From Acidobacteriota bacterium (GTDB taxonomy: Bacteria; Acidobacteriota; Terriglobia; UBA7540): a DNA stretch of 5,287 nucleotides. The position numbers and the translations under genes are program-made. The DNA lies in contig JAJYHU010000212.1 in assembly GCA_021784615.1 (NCBI GenBank), positions 1 to 5,287 on the forward strand. The letters run 5' to 3'. The notes beneath the pieces were generated by a model. That model did not search any database. It saw only the letters and a list, made by a program, of their open reading frames with translations, and was not told the origin of the DNA. Shown here piece after piece: positions 1 to 5,287 of this stretch. Within the stretch, counting starts at the first letter, position 1. Each line of letters opens with the position of its first letter.

Positions 1-123
1 CGCTACCGGGAACTGCGTTCCAAGCGGGTGCTGACGGTGGTGGGCGGGGTCGAGGTGTCGCGTCCCTATTATCTGTGCCCCCGCTGCCAACCGGGGCAGT
101 TCCCTGTCGATCGAGAACTGGAG
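1..123 (+). pseudogene. Fragment of an ISKra4-family transposase (internal piece, truncated at both sides)
   Basis: The first bases read in frame from position 1 as an internal piece of a transposase. It resembles the N-terminal region of ISKra4-family transposases, which carry a short beta segment followed by a YYxCPxC zinc-binding element and then FPxDREL. Here the visible elements are VGGVEVSRPYYLCPRC (residues 15-29 of the reading) and GQFPVDRELE. The N-terminus lies outside the window. After about codon 41 the similarity stops and the frame runs into sequence antisense to the neighbouring PilZ gene, ending at a chance TGA at 208-210, so the DDE catalytic domain is missing. No terminal inverted repeat or target duplication is visible at the junction (about 120-126), so this is a deletion or recombination scar, or an assembly join, and not a clean insertion end. 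Family recognition is from memory of the motif; the exact breakpoint is approximate. Confidence 0.75.
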
Positions 124-1631
124 AAGGGCTCGAAATTGGCCTGCCAGAAGGCGTTCTGTTTTGCCGGCGGGATGCTCTGGGCTCTTACTCCCAGGGCAAT
201 CTGGTTTTGAATCAGCCGAATTTTCTGACGGTCCAAACTAATGATTTCTTGAAGTCGCCTGATGCCCTTGGCAAGTTTTTCCCCATGCCATCCTCTCAAT
301 CGGTTAATTTCAGCGACGTCGCCCGATAGGGTGTCAAGCCTCCCCGACCACTGTGCAGCCAGCAGTCGCAAGGTTGCACACACATCAACATAGTCGCTGG
401 AAACGGCAAAAACACGATTCTCGGCGGCATCAATATTTTTCTCCAGGGTTTCAGATATGGCAAAATCGCGCAGAAGCCTTTGGACCTCGAACCGCTCAGT
501 GACTTGATTGTGCCCCCTCACAACACCCACTGCCACCGCCACCGCAAACCCTGCGGCCGCCAGCGCGGCGGCCACCCGGTGTTTCTTTTTCAGGCTCTCC
601 TGGGCTTCCGGCTCCTGTTGCAGAATGGACGTCCAGAGCTTATACGCAACGCAGACCAGAAGCAGCACCCCTGCGGAGTAAGCAATGCGGCGGACGCTGC
701 CGCCGGGTGCAAACACACTGTTGGTAAGCGTTAAAACACTCATCTCGGTGAGCACCGCCGCAACGGCCACGATGGCACCAAAGGCCAGGTACAGCCTTCG
801 AGTGGCGCGCGAACGGACGGCGGGCAGCGCTGTCACCGGAGACTCGTACCGAACGTTGTATATTTTCCTCTTACTGCCCCCGATATCATGACGGCGGAGA
901 ATGCGGCCTCGCGTCTGCACCCGCAGTCCGGTGCCAGGATTCGCCCATTCAAGCGTCACTTCCTGATTTACTTCATAGACCTTCTCGCTGCTGCAACTGA
1001 GTCCCTCTTTTGAGAGGCTTTCCGTCTGCGCTTTATCGATTTGCCCTGAGGAAGCCCGAATCAAAATGGGACGCTGCACAAAGGCGGGGCGTTCGGCCTT
1101 CTCCTCGTCCGGAAAAGGCCTGGCGGAGGGCGTCTCGCGATCTTGACTTGCCGGAGCCGCAACGGCTCTGGCGCGAGCGACTTGCATCGCATATCCCCAG
1201 TGCGTATCAACGTTACAGGCTCCACAGGCTTTCAGCAGGACGCCGCCGGATTCAAGAACTTCTACCTCCGAAAATGACAGGGGCATGAATCTTGCCGTGT
1301 GACAGGTGCGACATTCCACAAGCGCTCTGGATTCCGCAGGCTTCTTGGAGCGGGACGGGAATTCGATTCCCCAAAAGGTGGGATAATCGCCCAGAGCTTC
1401 AACGCCGAACTCAACCCCGGCGGCCTCAGTGGATGACAGGATTCCGATAACTCGAAAGTCACCCTGCGCGCCGTTTTCCAAGTTCATCAGCCGAACTTGG
1501 CGGCCGACGGCGATGGGTTCGCCCAATCGAATCTGTGCGCCGTGGCGGTTGACGCCTATCGCGCAGCCCAAGCATTCAAAAGCGTCTCCATTTTGAGTGG
1601 TTCCCCCAACGCGCAGTCTGATGGTACACAT
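69..1631 (-). CDS. PilZ / Cys4 zinc knuckle / PilZ-like membrane protein, probably damaged at both ends
   Basis: The 520-residue reading shows, in order: a PilZ domain (residues 1-95, with VNRHGAQI and a closing FWGIEFP); a Cys4 element of two CxxC pairs (C107/C110 and C136/C139), probably zinc-binding; a linker; a second, degenerate PilZ-like domain (about 183-266, LSKEG in place of the usual D/N-x-S-x-x-G); three hydrophobic helices (about 279-301, 316-333, 352-373); and a charged, helix-prone C-terminal region (374-503). Positive residues before helix 1 and between helices 2 and 3 suggest the PilZ domains are cytosolic and the C-terminal region periplasmic. PilZ domains generally bind c-di-GMP through RxxxR plus D/NxSxxG. 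Here RRSDR is encoded just upstream of this ATG, after an in-frame TAG (1650-1652). The last 17 or so residues come from antisense transposase sequence and the native stop is lost. It may be a decaying gene, or it may be expressed from the ATG at 1631. Specific function unknown. Confidence 0.7.
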   Translation of the reverse strand: MCTIRLRVGGTTQNGDAFECLGCAIGVNRHGAQIRLGEPIAVGRQVRLMNLENGAQGDFRVIGILSSTEAAGVEFGVEALGDYPTFWGIEFPSRSKKPAESRALVECRTCHTARFMPLSFSEVEVLESGGVLLKACGACNVDTHWGYAMQVARARAVAAPASQDRETPSARPFPDEEKAERPAFVQRPILIRASSGQIDKAQTESLSKEGLSCSSEKVYEVNQEVTLEWANPGTGLRVQTRGRILRRHDIGGSKRKIYNVRYESPVTALPAVRSRATRRLYLAFGAIVAVAAVLTEMSVLTLTNSVFAPGGSVRRIAYSAGVLLLVCVAYKLWTSILQQEPEAQESLKKKHRVAAALAAAGFAVAVAVGVVRGHNQVTERFEVQRLLRDFAISETLEKNIDAAENRVFAVSSDYVDVCATLRLLAAQWSGRLDTLSGDVAEINRLRGWHGEKLAKGIRRLQEIISLDRQKIRLIQNQIALGVRAQSIPPAKQNAFWQANFEPFSSSRSTGNCPGWQRGHR

Positions 1632-1649
1632 CAGCCGGTCCGACCTGCG

Positions 1650-1687
1650 CTAACGCGATTTGTCTTGGAAGATCATGGCCCAGCCTC
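1650..1687 (-). promoter_or_regulatory. Apparent original start site (GAGG + ATG) followed by an in-frame TAG
   Basis: On the minus strand GAGG (1684-1687) sits 7 bases before an ATG (1674-1676). That ATG is in frame with the PilZ reading frame below it. The eight codons read MIFQDKSR, then TAG (1650-1652), then RRSDRL and the ATG at 1631. RRSDR followed by a beta strand is the usual start of a PilZ domain, and no such ribosome binding site precedes the ATG at 1631, where only a weak AGG is seen. I infer that the original gene began here and that a nonsense change, for example AAG or CAG to TAG, split it. A sequencing error at one base would give the same picture. Confidence 0.55.
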
Positions 1688-1762
1688 ATGAGACGCAACA
1701 CCCTGCCGCGTGATAGATTATGGCTTCACGGGCGGACGAGCTCGCGCTTTTGCCCAGCCACC

Positions 1763-1791
1763 TCTATTCGAATCGTCAGTCTGAAGATCAA
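1763..1791 (-). promoter_or_regulatory. Weak sigma-70-like promoter candidate for the PilZ gene
   Basis: On the minus strand TTGATC (1786-1791) is followed after a 17-base spacer by AATAGA (1763-1768). The first hexamer matches 4 of 6 consensus -35 bases and the second 3 of 6 consensus -10 bases. The placement, about 90 bases before the likely original ATG at 1676, is plausible. The match is poor enough to arise by chance. Confidence 0.15.
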
Positions 1792-1899
1792 GCATGAGAG
1801 GCATCTGGCGGGAAACGATTCATTCTGCTGCCGCCGATTCCCCTGTACTGGGGGCGATGCTCGGCGCGGTCAAAGCCGCAGTCTGCGTGCCGGGACGCG

Positions 1900-1917
1900 C
1901 AGCAGGCTTTTCTGCTG
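1900..1917. repeat. Short inverted repeat (6-bp stem, 6-base loop)
   Basis: CAGCAG and CTGCTG flank a GCTTTT loop and can form a perfect 6-bp hairpin about 80 bases past the pseudopilin stop. No run of T follows it on either strand, so it does not look like an intrinsic terminator. It might be a weak transcript-end structure or chance. Confidence 0.3.
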
Positions 1918-1997
1918 GGCTCAGGGATCAAGGGATTCCAAGCAGGTTGGTCCGCGTGGCGATTGTTTTCAAGCAAGGGGAAAGCCGCGAATAAGGC

Positions 1998-2540
1998 TCA
2001 CTGAGTGCCGCAACCCACCGTTTCGCGCCCTAACGATCCGATCAGGACCTGGGCGACAAAATTGTTTTCCGCGACGGTCGTAAAGCTCTCCGCTGTGATC
2101 GCCGCTTGGCTGGACGGCGCCACCGAATAGGACAGGTAGCCCGAAGCGCAGGGCGCGGAAGGAAGGGCCTTTAGGGTGTAGGTGTCAATCTTGCCGTCAA
2201 CCACGGGCCCGGGTACATAGACATAGGTATAGCCTCCCTTTTCGCCGTTCGCCAAAAGATTATCGACCAAGTCGGCAGCCTGGGGCGAGGAGGATCCATT
2301 TGAAGGTCCCAACTGGGCCAAGGTTGAGGAATAGCCCTGATTGTAAGTAACCGCGTAGGTGACTTCCGCGGTTTCAAGGGTCCTGAGAGAGGCCACTGCC
2401 GCCGCCTGATTTGCGGCGATTTTTGCGCTCAGCAGGTTGGGGATTTCAATGGCTGCAAGAATCAGCAGGATCGCCACGACAATCATCAACTCCATCACAG
2501 AAAATCCGCACGGAGTTTTTGATTCCTGCCTCAGCAACAT
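1998..2540 (-). CDS. Type IV pseudopilin-like protein with prepilin N-terminal cleavage/methylation motif
   Basis: This encodes a 180-residue prepilin-like protein. A short charged leader (residues 1-12, ending CG) is followed by FSVMELMIVVAILLILAA: cleavage by the prepilin peptidase PilD is expected after G12, giving an N-methylated F13, with the conserved glutamate at +5 (E17). The hydrophobic helix spans about 13-31 and continues into the amphipathic IPNLLSAKIAANQAA region, as in acidobacterial pilin-like proteins. The globular part carries a YTYVYVPGP strand and two cysteines (C131 and C177) that could form a C-terminal disulfide loop. It should be inserted in the inner membrane and assembled into a type IV pilus or type II secretion pseudopilus; which one cannot be told from sequence. 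No other pilus gene is in the window. The ATG is preceded by GAGG 11 bases upstream, inside the end of ygfZ, and the genes are 6 bp apart, so co-transcription is likely. Confidence 0.85.
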   Translation of the reverse strand: MLLRQESKTPCGFSVMELMIVVAILLILAAIEIPNLLSAKIAANQAAAVASLRTLETAEVTYAVTYNQGYSSTLAQLGPSNGSSSPQAADLVDNLLANGEKGGYTYVYVPGPVVDGKIDTYTLKALPSAPCASGYLSYSVAPSSQAAITAESFTTVAENNFVAQVLIGSLGRETVGCGTQ

Positions 2541-2546
2541 GGAGTT

Positions 2547-3644
2547 TCAATCCTCTGCGGCTCGCAGCGAACAGTGATAAAAGGGAAGGTTTCGGACTTC
2601 CGCCCGGGAGCCGGAAGCGGTTTTCAGCTTGGTTCCGGCTTCTGCCAGCTCCTGGCGCACATAACCGAGCCCCAGCGTTTTCAGGAAGGTCGGCGAAACA
2701 CAGGAGCTGGTGATTTCACCGGCTTCTTTTTCATCGAAAATCAACTTCTCGCCGGGCGCGGGAGGCTCCCCGGCGTCTACAAACAAGCCGACAAGTTTCC
2801 AGTTGACGTGTCCGCGGCTTCGCGCCCGCTCCACGATTTCCTGCCCGACGTAGCATCCCTTGTTGAAGCTGAGAGCATTCAGAAGATTCGCTTCAAGCGG
2901 CAGCGTGTCCTCGGCCAATTCTGAGCCGTACCGGGGGATTCCAGCCTCGATCCGCAGGGATTCCAGCGCTTCGGTTCCGCAGGCCAGCATCCGGTAAGTC
3001 GGAGCCTGCCCGCACGCGGCTCCCCACAAACCCATCATGCCCTTTGCGCCCACCCATACCTCGTAGCCTTCCTCGCCACCATTGCTCATTCGAACCACTC
3101 GAACCGGAAACCCCGCGTAATTGGCCGCAAAATGCTCGAACTCTTTCAAACGAGGCAAGTCGATGTGCAGCGTCTTCTCAACCAGGCCCGGTGCGCGCGG
3201 CCCTTCAAAGGCCAGTGCGTAAAGGTCCAACGCTTCCAGTTCCACCTGGTCCCCAATGATGTATCGGCGGAGAACTTCAAGGGCTTTAGTGCGCAAGTCC
3301 CGGTCCGTATCCACCAGCAGCCGGTCCTCGGCGGCATAAATCCGCAGGTCGGCAAGGATCTGCCCCTGGGCATTTAGCAGCGTGGCGTAAACTCCTTGCC
3401 CGGGTGCAAGGCTCTTGACGTCGTTCGACACAATCCGGTGCAGAAAACGCACGCGGTCCCTGCCTTTCATGGCGAACTTCGCCCGGAATGAAAAATCGAA
3501 AAGTCCCGCGGCCGTGCGCACCGCCTGATGTTCGTCACGTGAATTTGAGAAGCGGGCGGGAACGACGGCGCCATGATATTCGCCCAGGGTTGCACCCTGC
3601 GAAAGATGAAAATCAGCCAGCGGGCTCTGGATGGAATCAGTCAT
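2547..3644 (-). CDS. ygfZ: YgfZ/GcvT-like folate-binding protein (Fe-S cluster protein maintenance)
   Basis: The 365-residue protein belongs to the YgfZ (COG0354) branch of the GcvT aminomethyltransferase superfamily. The diagnostic signature KGCYVGQE is present near residue 262, with the functionally important cysteine in it. The GcvT-like fold covers most of residues 18-250 and a GcvT C-terminal barrel follows (about 283-360). Family members bind tetrahydrofolate and help build or repair [4Fe-4S] enzymes such as MiaB; they are not part of the glycine cleavage enzyme. A TTG two codons upstream (3650) would extend the protein, but the ATG at 3644 is preferred: GAGG at 3655-3658 lies 10 bases before it and only 4 before the TTG. 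Placement downstream of sufU, sufT and an Rrf2 regulator supports the Fe-S role. Length is typical, and the protein appears intact. It ends 6 bp before the pseudopilin gene. Confidence 0.93.
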   Translation of the reverse strand: MTDSIQSPLADFHLSQGATLGEYHGAVVPARFSNSRDEHQAVRTAAGLFDFSFRAKFAMKGRDRVRFLHRIVSNDVKSLAPGQGVYATLLNAQGQILADLRIYAAEDRLLVDTDRDLRTKALEVLRRYIIGDQVELEALDLYALAFEGPRAPGLVEKTLHIDLPRLKEFEHFAANYAGFPVRVVRMSNGGEEGYEVWVGAKGMMGLWGAACGQAPTYRMLACGTEALESLRIEAGIPRYGSELAEDTLPLEANLLNALSFNKGCYVGQEIVERARSRGHVNWKLVGLFVDAGEPPAPGEKLIFDEKEAGEITSSCVSPTFLKTLGLGYVRQELAEAGTKLKTASGSRAEVRNLPFYHCSLRAAED

Positions 3645-3721
3645 CGTCAACAGGCCTCGAACATGGACATGGAAGGAGATGGAGTTGTTTTCGAGATGCC
3701 ACCGAGAGTCACGGGAAGCGC

Positions 3722-4225
3722 CTACTCGAGGGAATCCAATGGAACTTTCACCGACGCCACTGGAGCGGGCGACACTTTAACCAAGTGTCCGGTCCAGGAA
3801 GTCATCTGCTGCTCATTCGAGAGAAGGTCCTTCAGCGTTGTCCGGCTCAAAACCTGGTCGATCACATGCTGCACAGCGCGCCACAGCGAGCGAACCGAGC
3901 AATCCACCGAATTTGTGCACAGGGACTCGCTGCCGGCGTGCTCCCCGCAAAATCCCGGATCGTAAAGCCGTCCGCCCAGCACCGCCAGCGCCTCTCCCAC
4001 AACGATTTGGTCCGCCGGCCTCGCAAGACCGTAGCCTCCCGCCTGCCCCCGGACGCTCCTCACCAGCCCGCCGCGGCGCAAAATTCGCATCAGCTTGGCG
4101 ACGTAAAAATTCGAGATGCCTTCCTTCTCGCTGATTTTGGGGATCGTCAGGCTTCCGCTATCGCCTTCCCGCGCAATCCGCAGCAGGCACCGGAGCCCGT
4201 ATTCTTCTTGAGACGTCAGCTTCAT
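3722..4225 (-). CDS. Rrf2-family transcriptional regulator, IscR-like with three cysteines
   Basis: The 167-residue protein starts MKLTSQEEYGLRCLLRIA, the classical Rrf2 N-terminus. A winged helix-turn-helix follows (about residues 27-70, with ISNFYVAKLMRILRRGGLV and the wing RGQAGGYGLAR). The cluster-binding region holds C93, C103 and C109, then SVRSLW. Rrf2 proteins of this kind (IscR, SufR, RsrR) usually ligate a [2Fe-2S] or related cluster and change DNA binding with cluster status. The spacing CX9CX5C differs from CX5CX5C of E. coli IscR, and its fourth ligand His is replaced by Arg here. A longer reading from an ATG at 4240 adds five residues but has no ribosome binding site; the ATG at 4225 fits the family start and has GGGA about 9 bases upstream. 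It probably controls this SUF block, and possibly itself. Target DNA is unknown. The stop is 77 bp before ygfZ. Confidence 0.92.
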   Translation of the reverse strand: MKLTSQEEYGLRCLLRIAREGDSGSLTIPKISEKEGISNFYVAKLMRILRRGGLVRSVRGQAGGYGLARPADQIVVGEALAVLGGRLYDPGFCGEHAGSESLCTNSVDCSVRSLWRAVQHVIDQVLSRTTLKDLLSNEQQMTSWTGHLVKVSPAPVASVKVPLDSLE

Positions 4226-4252
4226 AATAGACCATCCCATCCAAGGCTTGCC

Positions 4253-4264
4253 GTCCGGCCGGAC
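4253..4264. repeat. Perfect 12-bp palindrome between sufT and the Rrf2 gene
   Basis: GTCCGGCCGGAC is a perfect palindrome lying in the 42-base gap upstream of the regulator start. A weaker outer pair, CTTGC (4247-4251) and GCAAG (4272-4276), brackets it asymmetrically. It could be an operator for autoregulation, a small transcript hairpin, or chance: about one such 12-mer is expected in a window of this size. It does not resemble the published AT-rich IscR sites. Confidence 0.3.
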
Positions 4265-4267
4265 TCC

Positions 4268-4699
4268 TCACGCAAGATGGCTACTCATTCCAAGTTGCAG
4301 CCGCGCCGCCTCGGACATTTTGCTCGGGTCCCAAGGCGGATCCCAGACAACTTCCACCTTCACATCTTTCACCCTGGCCATCACCCGGATTTTGTCTTCC
4401 ACTTCTCCCGGAAGCGACATGGCCGAGGGGCACGCCGGGCTTGTCAGCGTCATCTTCACCGAAATTTCCGACGACGACTCGACGCTGATCTCATAGACCA
4501 GGCCGAGTTCGTAGATATCCACGGGAATCTCCGGATCGTAAACGGTCTTGACCGCCTTGATCACCTGCTCCTTCAGACCCTCAGTTCCTGCGCTGCTCGA
4601 AGCGCCGGCATCGGGAGCCGCGGTCGCGGCTTTGCCGGATTCAGCCCCGGCGCTCTCGTCCGCCCCGGAGGGTTCCGCAATTCTATCGTTATCGTCCAT
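4268..4699 (-). CDS. sufT: SufT/MIP18-family (DUF59) Fe-S cluster assembly protein
   Basis: The 143-residue protein has a MIP18/DUF59 domain from about residue 41. The characteristic stretches are YDPEIPVDIYELGLVY (54-69), LTSPACPSAMSLP (85-97) with the conserved C90, and VWDPPWDPSKMSEAARLQLG (118-137), which closely match the SufT subgroup. SufT proteins take part in Fe-S cluster maturation, and related proteins (CIA2/FAM96, PaaD) act in cluster delivery. The N-terminal 40 residues are an Ala/Ser/Gly-rich acidic low-complexity extension, longer than in most bacterial SufT proteins, probably a flexible tail. The start has a good site: AGGGG ends 6 bases before the ATG. The gene follows sufU by 9 bp and is certainly in the same transcript. 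It is intact. Confidence 0.93.
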   Translation of the reverse strand: MDDNDRIAEPSGADESAGAESGKAATAAPDAGASSSAGTEGLKEQVIKAVKTVYDPEIPVDIYELGLVYEISVESSSEISVKMTLTSPACPSAMSLPGEVEDKIRVMARVKDVKVEVVWDPPWDPSKMSEAARLQLGMSSHLA

Positions 4700-4708
4700 T
4701 GCTTGCCC

Positions 4709-5164
4709 CTATTCCGTGGAAACTGCCTTCGCTTCTCCTGCCAGCGCGCTCCGCAAGGTGTGCCAGGCGAGCGTTGCACACTTGACGCGCACCGGGAACT
4801 CCGCCACGCCCGAGAAGACCTCTAGCTTGCCCAGCGGAACCGCGCCCGGCTTGTCGCCGTTCCCTTTGCCGGTCACCAGCGCATGGAATCGCTCGAAGAG
4901 CGCCTCCGCTTCCCCCAGCGTTTTGCCTTTCAGGGTCTCGGTCAGCAGGGACGCTGAGGAAGTCGAGATCGCGCACCCGGAACCTTGAAAGCTGACGTCG
5001 CTGATCCGGTCATTCTCAAGCTTAACGTAGATCGTGATTCGGTCTCCGCACAGCGGGTTGTAGCCCTCAGCGTGATAATCAGCGTCCTCGAGCGCGCGGA
5101 AATTACGCGGCCGCTTGCTGTGGTCGAGAATCACTTCCTGATATAAACCGCGCAGATCAGACAT
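4709..5164 (-). CDS. sufU: SufU, Fe-S cluster scaffold / zinc-dependent sulfurtransferase
   Basis: The 151-residue protein is a clear IscU/SufU family member. The three cysteine sites are visible: C39 in GYNPLCGD with D41, C64 in GSGCAISTSSAS, and C129 in FPVRVKCATLAWHTL. An insertion between the second and third sites (about residues 93-120) is the feature that separates SufU from IscU. In Gram-positive bacteria SufU takes persulfide from SufS, with Zn held by the cysteines and the aspartate, and passes sulfur to SufB; in others it may act as scaffold. It acts in the cytosol. The start overlaps the stop of the preceding SufS reading frame by one base (TGATG), and no strong ribosome binding site of its own is seen, which suggests translational coupling. 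The family length and start match. Confidence 0.95.
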   Translation of the reverse strand: MSDLRGLYQEVILDHSKRPRNFRALEDADYHAEGYNPLCGDRITIYVKLENDRISDVSFQGSGCAISTSSASLLTETLKGKTLGEAEALFERFHALVTGKGNGDKPGAVPLGKLEVFSGVAEFPVRVKCATLAWHTLRSALAGEAKAVSTE

Positions 5165-5287
5165 CAGCCCAGCAAGTCCTTCACCTTGCGAATCCCGGCG
5201 GCCAAAGTGTCAATTTCCCCTGCCGTATTATAAAACGCCAGCGAGGCGCGGGTGGTGGCCGGAACCTTGAAGCGCTCCATCAGCGGC
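5164..5287 (-). CDS. sufS: Partial: C-terminal end of SufS-type cysteine desulfurase
   Basis: Only the last 40 codons and the stop (TGA, 5164-5166) are in the window. They read PLMERFKVPATTRASLAFYN followed by a TAGEID segment and a short amphipathic helix ending KVKDLLG. This is the C-terminal ending of SufS/CsdA-type pyridoxal-phosphate cysteine desulfurases, in which TxRASxxxYNTxxEID precedes the last helix. The catalytic lysine and cysteine are outside the window, so the class II assignment rests on this motif and on the next gene being sufU, its usual partner. SufS releases sulfur from cysteine as an enzyme-bound persulfide. The stop overlaps the sufU ATG by one base. Confidence 0.85.
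   Translation of the reverse strand, partial: PLMERFKVPATTRASLAFYNTAGEIDTLAAGIRKVKDLLG

Larger units (their letters stand above)
1632..1997. other. Gap without a convincing gene between the pseudopilin and PilZ genes
   Basis: This stretch of about 365 bases lies downstream of the pseudopilin stop and upstream of the PilZ reading frame. Short open frames exist on both strands, such as 62 codons on minus at 1788-1976 and 66 codons on plus at 1794-1994. None has a good ribosome binding site or a recognisable protein motif. It contains the abandoned PilZ start near 1676, a weak promoter candidate at 1763-1791 and a 6-bp-stem hairpin at 1900-1917. No U-tract terminator was seen after the pseudopilin gene. 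Confidence 0.6.

Noticed and set aside
1650..1652. TAG read through as pyrrolysine
   Set aside because: There is no sign of a pyrrolysine system and the position is not a known pyrrolysine context. A nonsense change or sequence error is simpler.
1900..1917. Hairpin as an intrinsic terminator of the Suf-pilin unit
   Set aside because: The stem is only 6 bp and no T run follows on either strand.
1788..1976. Minus-strand 62-codon open frame after the pseudopilin gene
   Set aside because: It has the right strand for the operon but no ribosome binding site or recognisable protein features.
1688..2083. Plus-strand open frames of 131 and 66 codons in the intergenic region
   Set aside because: No ribosome binding site, no recognised motif, and overlap with the pseudopilin 3' end in the first case. 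The composition looks non-coding.
3645..3650. TTG start for ygfZ, two codons upstream of the ATG
   Set aside because: The GAGG site is only 4 bases from the TTG but 10 from the ATG, so the ATG at 3644 is preferred.
3488..4825. A 445-codon open frame on the plus strand
   Set aside because: It lies antisense to ygfZ, the Rrf2 gene, sufT and part of sufU, all of which have clear family motifs. Its translation is Arg/His/Pro-rich with no domain, as expected for a shadow frame in GC-rich DNA.
1..5287. CRISPR arrays, tRNA or rRNA genes, toxin-antitoxin or defence genes
   Set aside because: No regularly spaced repeats, no cloverleaf or rRNA-like segments, and no defence gene motifs were seen on either strand.

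Overview
The window looks like chromosomal DNA of a GC-rich bacterium, most likely an Acidobacteriota member. That reading is an inference from family resemblance: a PilZ domain ending in FWGIEFP that is joined to a Cys4 knuckle, a pseudopilin with the IPNLLSAKIAANQAAAVASLRT pattern (residues 33 onward), and an Rrf2 regulator linked to SUF genes. No database search was possible. All intact genes lie on the minus strand, so the region reads from right to left.

From the right edge to about 2547 lies an iron-sulfur (Fe-S) cluster gene block: the C-terminal end of a SufS-type cysteine desulfurase (cut by the window edge), the scaffold or sulfur-transfer protein SufU, a SufT/MIP18-family protein, an Rrf2-family transcription factor with three cysteines, and a YgfZ/GcvT-like folate-binding protein. 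sufS and sufU overlap by one base (TGATG), sufU and sufT are 9 bp apart, sufT and the regulator about 42 bp, and the regulator and ygfZ 77 bp. Together they suggest one unit in which SufS and SufU mobilise sulfur, SufT helps mature clusters, YgfZ supports Fe-S enzymes and the Rrf2 protein senses cluster status. A type IV pseudopilin gene follows ygfZ after only 6 bp. It appears to be co-transcribed although its function is unrelated.

From 1632 to 1997 is a gap with no convincing gene. It holds a weak promoter candidate, a small hairpin and an abandoned start site. The left third of the window is a large gene for a membrane protein with two PilZ-like domains, a Cys4 zinc knuckle between them, three transmembrane helices and a helical C-terminal region. 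It appears damaged at both ends. An in-frame TAG separates a well-spaced ribosome binding site and ATG from the rest of the reading frame, and with it the RRSDR c-di-GMP motif. At the other end the 3' part runs into the antisense strand of a truncated ISKra4-family transposase at the left edge (about 1-123).

I found no clearly new system. The points most worth a second look are the doubly damaged PilZ gene with its transposase junction, its PilZ-zinc-PilZ-membrane architecture, and the coupling of a lone pseudopilin gene to an Fe-S assembly operon.
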